Shown here: one piece after another, positions 1 through 8,345 of the stretch | Numbering within the stretch: position 1 is the stretch's first letter | How the letters are laid out: each line of letters starts with the position of its first letter | NCBI RefSeq assembly: GCF_014640315.1 | Contig: NZ_BMGS01000004.1 | Location: forward strand, 372,001-436,000 | Reading direction: 5' to 3' | Length of the DNA stretch: 64,000 nt | Origin: Hymenobacter glacieicola | GTDB lineage: Bacteria > Bacteroidota > Bacteroidia > Cytophagales > Hymenobacteraceae | Position numbers and translations under genes: made by a program | Notes under the pieces: model-generated | Told to the model about the DNA's origin: nothing | Database searches by the model: none | The model's input: the letters and a program-made list of their open reading frames with translations, nothing else

Positions 1-109
1 TTTGGGCACCTCCACGCTGCCCACGGGGCTAAATCAATCATTACTGCAGTTTAAGCGCCACCTGGGGGGCGTGGCCAGCCTCAAGCTGTCGTTTACCAAG
101 GCTCTGTAA
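1..109 (+). CDS. C-terminal end of a FemAB/GNAT-like acyltransferase (partial)
   Basis: Only the last 35 codons are present, read from base 2 to a TAA at 107-109. The visible tail contains GLNQSLLQFKRHLGG. A phenylalanine-lysine-arginine pair followed by LGG close to the C-terminus is what I recall from FemAB-like and BioF2-like GNAT acyltransferases, which add aminoacyl or acyl groups to cell-wall or surface-glycan precursors. It is followed by a flippase and a glycosyltransferase, which suits a surface-polysaccharide role. The assignment rests on a short tail and is tentative; the catalytic part lies outside the window. Confidence 0.4.
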   Translation, partial: LGTSTLPTGLNQSLLQFKRHLGGVASLKLSFTKAL

Positions 110-156
110 TGTAGCGGGCCTCGGCGGCCGGTAGTCGGGCACGCCGTTGCGGCGCG

Positions 157-164
157 TAACTTGC
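157..164 (+). promoter_or_regulatory. -7-like element TAACTTGC five bases before the flippase start
   Basis: TAACTTGC followed by GGGCC and then the ATG at 170. It resembles the Bacteroidota -7 box TAnnTTTG with the last two bases changed. No clear -33 TTTG is seen. If it is the -7 box, transcription would start at or next to the start codon. Confidence 0.4.
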
Positions 165-169
165 GGGCC

Positions 170-1465
170 ATGGCAACTCCCTCTTCCGCCCCAGATTCCC
201 GGCCTGAGCCCCGCGCGGCCGTGCTGGGCCACTTTCTGCGCGGCTCCCTGGGCTCGGGCGTGGCCGTGGGGGCGCGTACGGCGGGAGCCTTGGTGCTGAA
301 CAAGCTGCTGGCCGTGTACGGCGGACCCGGTGGCCTGACGCTGCTGGCCCACTTTCAGAACCTGATGGCCTTGTTTACTACCCTGCCCAACGATGGGGTA
401 CACGTGGGGGTAGTAAAATACCTGGCACCGCTACGCGCCGGCTCGGGCCGCTACCGGGCCTGGCTGGGGGCGGGCTTAGTGCTGAACCTGGCGGCCCTGG
501 CAGTGGCGGCCCTGGCCTTGCTTCTGGTACCCCAGCCCTTAGTGGCCGTGTTCGGGATGGGCCTAGGATGGGTAGCGGGCCTCCTGATGGGGCTGGCTTT
601 GCTTACGGGGCACGCCTTGGTGGTATCGGTGCTGCTGGCGGCGGGACGGCTGCGGGCCTACGTGGGGCTGACGGTGCTGCTGAGCTTGCTGGGACCGGCC
701 GTGGTAGCGGCGGTGCTGGTTGGAGGCGGCTCGATACCGGCGGCCCTGCTGGCCTACTTACTGGCCCAGGGCGCTACCCTGGGGCCCGCGCTGCTGGTAG
801 CGCACCGGGCCGGCCTGCTGCCGCCGTTGCGGGGCCGGGTTAGCTGGGCCGGCCTGCGGGCGTTGGGGCGCTTTCTGCTGATGGCCCTGAGTGTGCTGCT
901 GTTCAGTAAGGCCGTAGATTTCAGCTTGCGCCAGGTGCTGATCCGGCAGTTTGGGCTGGGGCCCACCGATTTGTGGCAGGCCGTGGCCAAGCTCTCCGAC
1001 AACTACACCATGGTGTTTTCGGCCCTGATGAGCAGCGTGTACTACCCCCGCCTGGCGGCCCTGAGCGGTCGGCCCGCCGAGCGGCGGCGGTTGGTGCGCA
1101 CGGTACTGGCCCTGCTGGCTCCCGGGCTGGCTGCGGGGCTGGGGGCGCTGTGGCTGCTGCGCGGGGGGCTGCTTACCGTGCTCTTCGATGCGCGCTTTGT
1201 GGAAGCCAACTTTCTGCTGGGCCCCCAGTTGCTCAGCGACTGGCTGAAGTTTCTGACCTGGGTGCTGCTGTTTCTGCTCACGGCCCAGGCGCGGGTGGGG
1301 CAATATGTGGCCGTGCAGGCAGTTTCGGCCGTGGTGCTGGCCCTGCTGCTGGCGCTGCTCTTGCCCACCTACGGCCTGCTCGGGGCGCCGCTGGCCCAGG
1401 CCGCCCGCTATGGCCTGCTCCTGGCCTGGTGCCTGTGGTTTTTCCGACGGGAGCTGGGCAAGTAG
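170..1465 (+). CDS. Wzx-type polysaccharide (O-antigen) flippase
   Basis: A 431-residue, almost entirely hydrophobic protein with about a dozen predicted membrane segments, the size expected of a MOP/MATE-superfamily polysaccharide flippase. The N-terminal stretch with LNKLLAVYGGPGGLTLLAHF and LPNDGVHVGVVKYLAP matches the pattern of WzxE-like O-antigen translocases, where a Lys-Leu-Leu-Ala segment and a Gly-Val-x-Lys-Tyr segment lie near the first two helices. It would move undecaprenyl-linked oligosaccharide across the inner membrane. The ATG at 170 is preferred over the in-frame TTG at 161, because the TTG lies inside the -7-like element. A GT2 gene follows, in keeping with a surface-glycan locus. 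Which flippase subclass it belongs to is not certain. Confidence 0.8.
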   Translation: MATPSSAPDSRPEPRAAVLGHFLRGSLGSGVAVGARTAGALVLNKLLAVYGGPGGLTLLAHFQNLMALFTTLPNDGVHVGVVKYLAPLRAGSGRYRAWLGAGLVLNLAALAVAALALLLVPQPLVAVFGMGLGWVAGLLMGLALLTGHALVVSVLLAAGRLRAYVGLTVLLSLLGPAVVAAVLVGGGSIPAALLAYLLAQGATLGPALLVAHRAGLLPPLRGRVSWAGLRALGRFLLMALSVLLFSKAVDFSLRQVLIRQFGLGPTDLWQAVAKLSDNYTMVFSALMSSVYYPRLAALSGRPAERRRLVRTVLALLAPGLAAGLGALWLLRGGLLTVLFDARFVEANFLLGPQLLSDWLKFLTWVLLFLLTAQARVGQYVAVQAVSAVVLALLLALLLPTYGLLGAPLAQAARYGLLLAWCLWFFRRELGK

Positions 1466-1477
1466 CATAGGAGAGGT

Positions 1478-1512
1478 CAAGTAGCATTCAACCAGCCGCT
1501 GGCTGCTACTTG
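1478..1512 (+). repeat. Hairpin after the flippase gene
   Basis: Arms CAAGTAGCA (1478-1486) and TGCTACTTG (1504-1512) are perfectly complementary, with an inner CAGC/GCTG pairing. The left arm is also a direct repeat of CAAGTAGCAT at 1459-1468, which contains the flippase stop codon. There is no T-run, so intrinsic termination is doubtful; it may instead stabilise the 3' end of the transcript. Confidence 0.4.
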
Positions 1513-1663
1513 CCCTCTGCTGCCTGTGGCCTCTGCGGCTTGGCAGAATGTCCTGCCGCAGAAGCCGCCTGCTGGTTGTTTTGTTGCCCGCGTAGCGCCC
1601 TGCTGCTAACCTCCGCGCGCTTCCGGGCTATTACCCTGCCCCCGCTTCACGGCTCAAACTTGT

Positions 1664-1671
1664 TAACTTGC
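1664..1671 (+). promoter_or_regulatory. -7-like element TAACTTGC seven bases before the GT2 start
   Basis: The same octamer as at 157-164, here followed by CGGTCCC and the ATG at 1679. No obvious -33 box. It belongs to the set of TA[AC]CTTGC elements that sit next to start codons in this glycan region. Confidence 0.35.
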
Positions 1672-1678
1672 CGGTCCC

Positions 1679-2587
1679 ATGTCAGCTGCTCCCGCCTCGC
1701 TTGTCTCCATTGTGGCTTTGTGCTACAACCACGCCCGGTTTCTGGAAGCGGCCCTCGACTCCATTGCTGCCCAAACGTACCCCAACCTGGAGGTAATTCT
1801 GGTGGATGATGCCAGCACCGACGAGAGTCCGGCCATTCTGCGCCGGTACGCCGCCGCGCACCCTAGCTGGCAGCTATACCTGCTCCCGGAAAACGTGGGC
1901 AACTGCCGGGCTTTCAACCACGGGTTTCGACTATCGAAAGGAGAGTTTTTGCTGGATTTCGCCACCGATGACGTGCTGCTGCCGGAGCGTATCAGTCAGC
2001 AGGTCCGGCAGTTTGCGCAGGTTGGGCCCCGCTGCGGCATGGTGTATTCCGATGCCGAGCTCATTGACGAGGCCGGCCAGCACGTGCGCTACCACTTCCG
2101 CCGCGACGCAAGCGGGCAATTGCACCCGCAGCCCGCTTCCGGCCTGGTCTTCGCCGAGGTGCTGGCCCGCTATTTCATTAGCACTCCCACCATGACCATG
2201 CGCCGCACCGTGCTGGAGGAGCTGGGCGGCTACGACGAGAGCCTGGCCTATGAAGACTTCGATTTCTGGGTTCGGGCCAGCCGCAACTGGGAGTTTCACT
2301 TACTGCTCGAAGTAACCACCCAGAAACGTCTGCACCCGCAGTCCATGTCGCGCAAAGGCTACCGCCCCCACGACCCCTACCTGGCCTCCACCATCCGGGT
2401 GTGCCGCAAGGCGCTGGCCCTGTGCCGCACGGAGCAGGAGCGGGCGGCCCTGGCCGTGCGCGTACGTTGGGAAATGCGCCAGGCTATCCGGCACCGCAAC
2501 CGCCCCGAGGCCCGGGAACTGTACCAACTGCTGCGGGAGCTGCGCGACGTGCGCCCCCTGGACTGGCTGCTGGCCCGGGCCTGCTAA
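1679..2587 (+). CDS. Family 2 glycosyltransferase
   Basis: A 302-residue GT-A-fold transferase. The N-terminus carries the GT2 nucleotide-sugar motif VSIVALCYNHARF followed by LVDDASTDES (Asp43-Asp44). An ATDDVLLPERI segment (residues 95-105) fits the metal/nucleotide-binding acidic motif, and GGYDESLAYEDFDFWVR (183-199) supplies the catalytic-base ED pair common in this family. No membrane segment is apparent, so it is probably cytoplasmic or peripheral, adding a sugar to a lipid-linked glycan. Its stop overlaps that of the convergent gene: TAA at 2585-2587 shares CTAA with the opposite TAG. Donor and acceptor sugars cannot be told from sequence. Confidence 0.88.
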   Translation: MSAAPASLVSIVALCYNHARFLEAALDSIAAQTYPNLEVILVDDASTDESPAILRRYAAAHPSWQLYLLPENVGNCRAFNHGFRLSKGEFLLDFATDDVLLPERISQQVRQFAQVGPRCGMVYSDAELIDEAGQHVRYHFRRDASGQLHPQPASGLVFAEVLARYFISTPTMTMRRTVLEELGGYDESLAYEDFDFWVRASRNWEFHLLLEVTTQKRLHPQSMSRKGYRPHDPYLASTIRVCRKALALCRTEQERAALAVRVRWEMRQAIRHRNRPEARELYQLLRELRDVRPLDWLLARAC

Positions 2588-4269
2588 AACCCGGATACGT
2601 CGAACAACGCTACCGGCCCGTCCTCGGCCACTAGCCGGCGGCGGGGGTACCAGCTCAGCACCGAGTCGGGGGAGTAGCGGATAAGCTTGCGGGTAAGCTC
2701 ATCGTTGCTGAGGGTAGCACGGTTGAGCAAAAGCCAGGCGTGCTGGCCCGGGGCCAGCTGCACTGAGTCGCGGGCCCAGTAGCGGCGGTAGTGCAAGCCA
2801 GCGGGCGGACGGAAACCGTAGTAAAAGTCGTAGTTGCCAATTAGGTAATCATCCACAAAAACCACCCCTTGGGCGGGCGCCTGCAGGTGCTGCCGGATGA
2901 GACGGTCCTGGGCAAAGTGCCCTGAAACGGAAGGCTTGCGCATAAAATACAACGGCCGAATAGCCAAGGCGCCCGCCAGCACGAGCACCGTCAGGGCAGT
3001 TAGCCCGGGGGTGCCGGCCCGGAGGCGGGCGGGCCACCAGGGCCGGCTGGCGCCTACTCCTAGGAGCAACACATACAGGCCGGGAAGGGCGTAAAGAACC
3101 GCAGCGGCATTGCGCAGCCAGGCAGCGGCTAGGAGCCATACTAACCCCGTTGCTATGGCCCACCAGCCGGTCCGCTGCACTACCGTGCGCAACCCGAAGC
3201 CCGCGGCCAGGGCCAGGGGCGGGAGCAGGGGAGTAGTCATGCGCGGGAGCAAGCTGATGGGATTGTACTGGCTAAGTGAGGTGCTCCCTACCCAGTAAAG
3301 CAGCAGCGTACTCAGGGCCAGCAGCAGCCAGAACCGCCGGTCCGGGGCCTCGGCCGGCGGGGCAGCCGGTCCGGTTTCTGCCGCTGCAAGGGGTGTGGGG
3401 CGGCCCACGGCCACGGCGGCTAGCATCAGCATCAGGCCCAGGCCAGCCCCCACGAAAAAGGCCAGGGGCTGCCAGGTTACGCGACTGAGCAGGGCCGCCC
3501 GGTTGCCGGCCAGGTAGTTTCCTTCCTGCAAAAACTGGTTGGTCTGCTCAATCAAATGGATGCGGTAGAGGGCATCGTGCGTGTAATACTGGTAGAAGCC
3601 CAGGTAAGCGGCCAGCAGGCCGGCGCCGGTAGCCAGCGCCACCCCCCAAAACCGCCCGTGCCGGCGCTTATAAGCATCCCAACCTAGCACGCCGAGGTAG
3701 AAGGGCAGGTAGTACACAATGGTTTCCTTGCTCAGCAGGGCCGCGAAGGAAAGCGCGGCAAACCCCGCCCCCCACCGGCCCGCTGCCCGCCCCGGCTCCC
3801 GGCCCCGCAGCAAGGTGCCGGCGCCGGCCAGGCACCAGAACATCAGGATGTTATCGGGGTAGAGGTAGTTGGTTAGGTTGAGGGTGAAGTAGTGCAGCCC
3901 CAGCAGTAGCATGGCTGCGGCCGCCACCAGCGGCTCCCGCCGGCGGTACAGGCGCCAGATGAGCACCGCGCAGCCCAGCGTAGCCAGCAGGGGCCACAGG
4001 GTGGTGCTGAGGATGTTCAGCCCAAACAACGCGTAGCACACAGCCACCGGCCCAAAAATCAGCGGCCGCTCCTTCAGCGGATCGTGCAGGAGCCCCAGCG
4101 GGTCGGGCTCCACCCGGAAGGTGCCCGTGAGCAGTTGGTGGGCGTAGCGAGCGTAGAAATAGTCATCGAGGGCGTAGAGGCCTTCGTGGGTAAGCAGGAA
4201 GTAGGCTACGGTCAGCCCTACCACCAGCAGCAGGGTCCAGTCGGGCAGGCGGGAAGTCAGGCGGTTCAC
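2584..4269 (-). CDS. Multispan GT-C (family 39-like) glycosyltransferase
   Basis: About 561 residues with many hydrophobic helices. Near the N-terminus, after the first helix (WTLLLVVGLTVAYFLL), is HEGLYALDDYFYARYAHQLL, the acidic first periplasmic loop seen in PMT/ArnT-type GT39 enzymes, where an Asp-Asp or Asp-Glu pair is catalytic. Such enzymes transfer sugars from polyprenyl-phosphate donors on the outer face of the inner membrane. The open frame runs upstream to 4497, but those codons are unlike a protein N-terminus; the GTG at 4269 sits four bases after a TACCTTGC element and just before the first helix, so it is chosen. TTG at 4272 is an alternative. Exact substrate unknown. Confidence 0.65.
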   Translation of the reverse strand: MNRLTSRLPDWTLLLVVGLTVAYFLLTHEGLYALDDYFYARYAHQLLTGTFRVEPDPLGLLHDPLKERPLIFGPVAVCYALFGLNILSTTLWPLLATLGCAVLIWRLYRRREPLVAAAAMLLLGLHYFTLNLTNYLYPDNILMFWCLAGAGTLLRGREPGRAAGRWGAGFAALSFAALLSKETIVYYLPFYLGVLGWDAYKRRHGRFWGVALATGAGLLAAYLGFYQYYTHDALYRIHLIEQTNQFLQEGNYLAGNRAALLSRVTWQPLAFFVGAGLGLMLMLAAVAVGRPTPLAAAETGPAAPPAEAPDRRFWLLLALSTLLLYWVGSTSLSQYNPISLLPRMTTPLLPPLALAAGFGLRTVVQRTGWWAIATGLVWLLAAAWLRNAAAVLYALPGLYVLLLGVGASRPWWPARLRAGTPGLTALTVLVLAGALAIRPLYFMRKPSVSGHFAQDRLIRQHLQAPAQGVVFVDDYLIGNYDFYYGFRPPAGLHYRRYWARDSVQLAPGQHAWLLLNRATLSNDELTRKLIRYSPDSVLSWYPRRRLVAEDGPVALFDVSGF

Positions 4270-4273
4270 CAAG

Positions 4274-4281
4274 GCAAGGTA
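4274..4281 (-). promoter_or_regulatory. -7-like element TACCTTGC four bases before a GTG start
   Basis: Reads TACCTTGC, then CTTG, then GTG on the minus strand. It helps decide the start of the GT39-like gene and matches the elements at 157, 1664 and 4538. Confidence 0.35.
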
Positions 4282-4537
4282 GTAGGCTGATGGGGAAGTT
4301 GCAGAGCAGTGAATCTGTGCAGTATTCTGGCGAGGAGCCACGCCGCCGCCCCGTCCTCTCCTCTGGTATAAGCTCAGAAACGTAACCAGCCTCTCGCCTT
4401 GGCAGAGATTAAAGACTGGTTCCATCCTGAGGGGTAGCACGCTGGCCAAGACGGCTGGCGTCGCGCTGCTCGCCCTGACAACGCCCTCAATCACCACTTC
4501 GCAACTTTCTTATTTCCCCACTTCCCCATCTGCCCAC

Positions 4538-4545
4538 TACCTTGC
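4538..4545 (+). promoter_or_regulatory. -7-like element TACCTTGC five bases before a start codon
   Basis: TACCTTGC followed by GGGCC and ATG, nearly identical through the start codon to the sequence before the flippase (TAACTTGCGGGCCATG). The identical 5-base spacer argues that this is not random. Confidence 0.45.
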
Positions 4546-4550
4546 GGGCC

Positions 4551-6290
4551 ATGATGCTGCGCCGTCTTTACGTGCTGGGTTTGCCGCTCCTGCTCTTGTT
4601 GGGTAGTGGCCTGCTGCTGGGCTGCTACTTCGAAACGAATGACGACCTAACGATTATAGAGCTGTTGCGCGGCACTACGGCCGCCACCCCCGTAACCGAT
4701 CTGCACCTGTACTTCCACGGCTACGCCGCCTTGTGGAGCCGCCTGTACGCCGCCGCGCCCTACCAGCCGTGGTACGCCTGTACCTTGTATGGACTGCTGT
4801 ATCTGGCTACTGTGCTGGTGGTTGCGGTGCTGCGCCGGCTGTTGCGGGGGCACGCGGGGCGCTGGTGGGGGCTGGCATTCGTCGTGCTGTTCTGGGGGGT
4901 AGCCTGGCTGGAGCATAGCTTCTGGTTTAACTACGCGCGGGTGCCGGTGCTGCTGGCCGGGGCGGGGTTGTTGTTTGCGGCCCAGCGGGCTCCGGCCCGC
5001 CGGGCGCTGGCGGTGGGGCTGCTGGCCTTCGGGTTGGCTTGGCTGATTCGGCCGAGCGCGGCGCTGCTGGGCGTGGTGGTGGCGTTGCCCGGCGCGTGGT
5101 GGTTGGCGGGCCGCCGAAGTTTGCCGCTGCTGGTGGGGGTAGGGGCCTGGGCCGTGGTAGGCGCCCTCTGGCTGAACCTGACCTGGAGCCCGGCCGCCGC
5201 CACCTTCCGTCGCCTGGATGTGCTCAAGTCCAACCTCAACGATTTTCAGCTTGCCGCCCCGCCGTTGCACCCCTTAGCGCCCCGGGACAGCCTGGGCCTG
5301 GCCGCCGCCCGCCATTGGCTGCTGGCCGACTCCACTCTAATCAACGAAGCGTTTTTTGCCCGCGCCGCGCCCTTTCGGCCCGCGTATTTTCTGCTGCACA
5401 CGGCCCCCGGCAAGCTGGGCAGCGTACTGATTCAACTAGCGCGCGACTATTTCCCGCTGCTGCTGCTCGTGCTGGCTACTTGGGGGCTGGTTTACAAGCA
5501 GAAAGCCGGCGGCTGGCAATTCTGGGCCGCGCAACTGGCGTACCTGGGACTTACCCTGGGCCTAGGCACGGTGCTGAAGCTGCCGCCCCGGCTGGCGCTG
5601 CCCCTGCTGGATTTCTGGGTGCTCAGCAACCTGGTATTTCTGCTTCGCGTGCCGGCGGCCGTACTACCCCGGAGCGCCCCGCAAACGTTGCTGCTGGCGC
5701 TGGTGGTAGCGGCCGTGCCTTATGGCTACAAAACCTGGCACCGCAGCGGCGTGCTGGCCCGGGAGCAGCTGCGCAACCGCCTGGAGCGGCAACCCCTGCT
5801 CGCCGGTTCGGCCATCCTTTCCCCCGATCAGCGCCTGGCCTTGTCGGCCCCGCAACGGGGGCATGAGCTACTGCATGTAAGGCGAACTGGCAGGGCTAAG
5901 GTGGTCGTTACGGATGCGCTGGAGGAAACCTACAAGTCGGAGTCGCCATTTACCGAGGGGCATCCGCCAGCGCGCGAGTATTCTTTTGTGCTGGCTCACG
6001 GGCCCCGAATCATGTCGGTAGCTGGCTGGCAGACCCTGCACCCCGCCCAAACGGTTCTGCTTTACTACCTTACCGGTACGCGCAACTTCACCGAGGCTCT
6101 GCGGCGACTGGGCAGGCGGCCCGATGTGGCCTGGGTGCTCACAATAGAAGGCGCAGCCCTGCTCAATCGGCAGCTTACGCTGGAGCGGCGGCCCGGGCAG
6201 CCCGTTATGCAATTATTTCCTGTGGAGCCGGGTAGCAAGCGCCAGGCAAAAGCTCAGCTTTACGTAATGCGTACAAAATTTTCGCAATAA
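4551..6290 (+). CDS. Multispan membrane protein, probably GT-C-like, function unknown
   Basis: A 579-residue protein, with the N-terminal two thirds made of hydrophobic helices (first helix around residues 5-25) and a more polar C-terminal part. The first extracytoplasmic loop contains ETNDDLTIIELLRG, an acidic Asn-Asp-Asp segment placed where GT-C glycosyltransferases keep catalytic acids, but I do not recognise a named family. It is divergent from the GT39-like gene and shares the glycan neighbourhood, so a role in building or polymerising surface glycan is plausible (inference). The ATG at 4551 is used; the frame could also open at the TTG at 4542, which lies inside the -7-like element. 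Confidence 0.6.
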   Translation: MMLRRLYVLGLPLLLLLGSGLLLGCYFETNDDLTIIELLRGTTAATPVTDLHLYFHGYAALWSRLYAAAPYQPWYACTLYGLLYLATVLVVAVLRRLLRGHAGRWWGLAFVVLFWGVAWLEHSFWFNYARVPVLLAGAGLLFAAQRAPARRALAVGLLAFGLAWLIRPSAALLGVVVALPGAWWLAGRRSLPLLVGVGAWAVVGALWLNLTWSPAAATFRRLDVLKSNLNDFQLAAPPLHPLAPRDSLGLAAARHWLLADSTLINEAFFARAAPFRPAYFLLHTAPGKLGSVLIQLARDYFPLLLLVLATWGLVYKQKAGGWQFWAAQLAYLGLTLGLGTVLKLPPRLALPLLDFWVLSNLVFLLRVPAAVLPRSAPQTLLLALVVAAVPYGYKTWHRSGVLAREQLRNRLERQPLLAGSAILSPDQRLALSAPQRGHELLHVRRTGRAKVVVTDALEETYKSESPFTEGHPPAREYSFVLAHGPRIMSVAGWQTLHPAQTVLLYYLTGTRNFTEALRRLGRRPDVAWVLTIEGAALLNRQLTLERRPGQPVMQLFPVEPGSKRQAKAQLYVMRTKFSQ

Positions 6291-6357
6291 AGCCCCGAAG
6301 CCAAAATTTTATAGGTGCTGCGGGACTTATTCCGACTACGGTGGGGTAGGAGTACTA

Positions 6358-6365
6358 TACCTTTG
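6358..6365 (+). promoter_or_regulatory. -7 box TACCTTTG upstream of the desaturase
   Basis: A perfect Bacteroidota -7 octamer, 34 bases before the ATG at 6400. The -33 region is not a recognisable TTTG. A short leader would result. Confidence 0.5.
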
Positions 6366-6399
6366 ACTTTGCATATTACTCCCTTCACCACCCGTTGCC

Positions 6400-7380
6400 A
6401 TGATTACTGACTCCGTAACCTCCCGAGCGGAAGTGCTCCAGCATATGGAGCCCTATGTAAAAGAAAATATTGGCTCCTTTCTCAAAAGCGTGGAGACCAG
6501 CTGGCAACCTTCGGATTTTCTGCCTGATCCGCGCCAGGAGAACTTTTTCGACGAAGTAAAGCTGCTCCGTGAGCGGGCCAAAGGCCTGAGCTACGACCTG
6601 TTGGCCGTCCTTATCGGCGATACGATTACCGAAGAAGCCCTGCCCAATTACGAGGCTTGGTTTCATCAGCTCGACGACCTGAACCGGGACCATGACAACG
6701 GCTGGGCCCAGTGGATTCGGGGCTGGACGGCCGAGGAAAACCGCCACGGCGACCTGCTCAACCGCTACCTCTACCTCTGTGGCCGCGTGAACATGCGCGA
6801 GTTTGAGGTCAGCACCCAGCACCTGATTGCCGACGGCTTCGACCTGGGCACGGCGCATGACCCCTACCGCGCCTTTGTGTACACCAGCTACCAGGAAGCG
6901 GCTACCAACCTTTCACACCGCCGCGTGGGCACCCTCTCGCGCAAAGCCGGCGACGACCAGCTCTCGAAAATCTGCGGCATGATTGCCGGCGACGAAACCC
7001 GCCACGCTCGCGTGTATCAGGGCTTCGTGGAGAAGATTTTCGAAGTCGACCCCTCCCAGATGATGCTGGCCTTCGAGGACATGATGCGCAAGAAAATTGT
7101 GATGCCGGCCCACTACATGCGCGAAATGGGCGTGGAAATGGGTAAAACCTTCGGTCACTTCACCGATGCCGCGCAGCGCCTGGGCGTGTACACCAGCCAG
7201 GACTACACCGATATTCTCGAAGGGCTGATTGCTACCTGGCGAATTGACCAGATTACCGGCCTGAACGGCGCCGCCGAGAAAGCCCGCGAATACATTATGG
7301 CTCTGCCCAACCGCCTGCGCCGCGTTGCCGACCGCATGCCCATTCCTCGTCTTGAGTACAAGTTCAAGTGGATTGAGTAG
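6400..7380 (+). CDS. Acyl-ACP desaturase (soluble di-iron, fatty acid desaturase type 2)
   Basis: A 326-residue soluble desaturase that introduces a double bond into acyl chains bound to acyl carrier protein, using a ferredoxin-fed di-iron centre. The two iron-binding motifs are visible: EENRHG at residues 112-117 and DETRHA at 198-203, spaced as in stearoyl-ACP desaturases, and an upstream TEEA at 77-80 may supply a further carboxylate ligand. Length fits the bacterial DesA-like members. It likely adjusts membrane fluidity. It is transcribed alone from the TACCTTTG box and ends at a strong hairpin shared with the convergent lipoprotein gene. Positional specificity cannot be deduced. Confidence 0.92.
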   Translation: MITDSVTSRAEVLQHMEPYVKENIGSFLKSVETSWQPSDFLPDPRQENFFDEVKLLRERAKGLSYDLLAVLIGDTITEEALPNYEAWFHQLDDLNRDHDNGWAQWIRGWTAEENRHGDLLNRYLYLCGRVNMREFEVSTQHLIADGFDLGTAHDPYRAFVYTSYQEAATNLSHRRVGTLSRKAGDDQLSKICGMIAGDETRHARVYQGFVEKIFEVDPSQMMLAFEDMMRKKIVMPAHYMREMGVEMGKTFGHFTDAAQRLGVYTSQDYTDILEGLIATWRIDQITGLNGAAEKAREYIMALPNRLRRVADRMPIPRLEYKFKWIE

Positions 7381-7397
7381 GGTAGCGCTACTGCACC

Positions 7398-7433
7398 AAA
7401 AAAGCCTCCGCAAGCAATTGCGGAGGCTTTTTT
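7398..7433. terminator. Bidirectional intrinsic terminator
   Basis: Stem GCCTCCGC/GCGGAGGC (7404-7411 and 7420-7427) flanked by A6 on the left and T6 on the right. It lies between the convergent desaturase and lipoprotein genes and can serve both. Confidence 0.9.
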
Positions 7434-7450
7434 ATGAAGGCTAGAGACGA

Positions 7451-8116
7451 CTACTTGGCGTCCATAGATTGGCCCATCACCAGCTTGCCCGAGTTATCGA
7501 GGGTGTACTCCACGGTGCGCGTGCCGGTGGTAGTGGCGGGAGTCGAGCCGGCCGTAGTGCCTGCCGTGGTACCAGCGGTGGCCGTAGATGTGCTAGCCAC
7601 GGGGAAAGTGCGTACCAGCTTGTTGCCGCTGATTTGGTAAGTGTCCTGACCGGAGTAGCCCATACCGGCGTTGCCGCCCGGCGTGCCAGGAGCCGTGATG
7701 GGCGTGTAGCCGCGCTCGGCAAACTCAAAAGCGTACAGGCCCCCGTTGGCGCGCTTGTTGTCGGTCATCACGTACAGCTCAGGCTTGCCGTTGCCGTTCA
7801 GGTCGGCGGAGGCGACGTTGGTAACAGCGCCATTTACTTCCACGCGCAGCGGGTCAATGGTTTGGGCCGTCCCGCGGTAGGAGCGGATGCTGATAAACCG
7901 GGGCTCCTGCGAGCCGTAGGACTTCACGGTGAAGCGGTAGTCTCCCTGCGTTACTTCGCGGTTAAAGCTTACATCACTTTCATCTACGGTAGGGGAAACC
8001 GGAACTGATTCGGCGGAGGATTCGCTGGCCACGGGGCGCGTCGAGTCGCAAGCCGTCAGGGAAGCCGCTACAACGCCGGTAGCCAGCAGCAAACGAGGGA
8101 AAGAAGAAGTGAGCAT
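7451..8116 (-). CDS. Lipoprotein of unknown function with an FG-GAP-like segment
   Basis: A 221-residue protein with a lipoprotein signal: hydrophobic segment, then SLTAC with the lipidated Cys at residue 23. The mature part starts with a Ser/Thr/Glu-rich linker. In the middle, ASADLNGNGKPELYVMTD resembles an FG-GAP / calcium-loop repeat (DxNxNGxPE). A run of Thr-Ala-Gly repeats then separates this from a short C-terminal beta segment (TRTVEYTLDNSGKLV). It is likely tethered to the periplasmic side of a membrane. I do not recognise a family with a known function. The upstream region holds palindromes and a TACCTTGC element. Confidence 0.75.
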   Translation of the reverse strand: MLTSSFPRLLLATGVVAASLTACDSTRPVASESSAESVPVSPTVDESDVSFNREVTQGDYRFTVKSYGSQEPRFISIRSYRGTAQTIDPLRVEVNGAVTNVASADLNGNGKPELYVMTDNKRANGGLYAFEFAERGYTPITAPGTPGGNAGMGYSGQDTYQISGNKLVRTFPVASTSTATAGTTAGTTAGSTPATTTGTRTVEYTLDNSGKLVMGQSMDAK

Positions 8117-8149
8117 GGTAGAAGAGGTATTAGGGAATAGTCCTGAGGT

Positions 8150-8173
8150 AGCGTACGAGACTTCCCGTACGCT
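8150..8173. promoter_or_regulatory. Palindrome in the lipoprotein 5' leader
   Basis: AGCGTACG and CGTACGCT form perfect 8-base arms (9 with the flanking T/A pair) around an 8-base loop, 34 bases upstream of the lipoprotein ATG. It could be an operator or an mRNA hairpin. Confidence 0.35.
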
Positions 8174-8194
8174 AGGTTCGCCGGGGAGAGTTCA

Positions 8195-8214
8195 GCGTTT
8201 GTAAACGCAAGGTA
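8195..8214 (-). promoter_or_regulatory. TACCTTGC element with adjoining palindrome
   Basis: On the minus strand TACCTTGC (8214-8207) runs directly into GCGTTTACAAACGC (8208-8195), a perfect 6-base-arm palindrome. The octamer is the putative -7 box of the lipoprotein gene and the palindrome would overlap the transcription start, a typical operator position. Confidence 0.35.
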
Positions 8215-8345
8215 AAGATATTGAGTTGTATTTTTTCTATTATATATTGATTAAAGGGCTGCCCACTAAGAATATAGCAACAAATTGATGTTCAGCGATA
8301 CGCCGCCTCAACTGCAGTGGCACTGGTTGAGCTGAAAAAGCGCAA

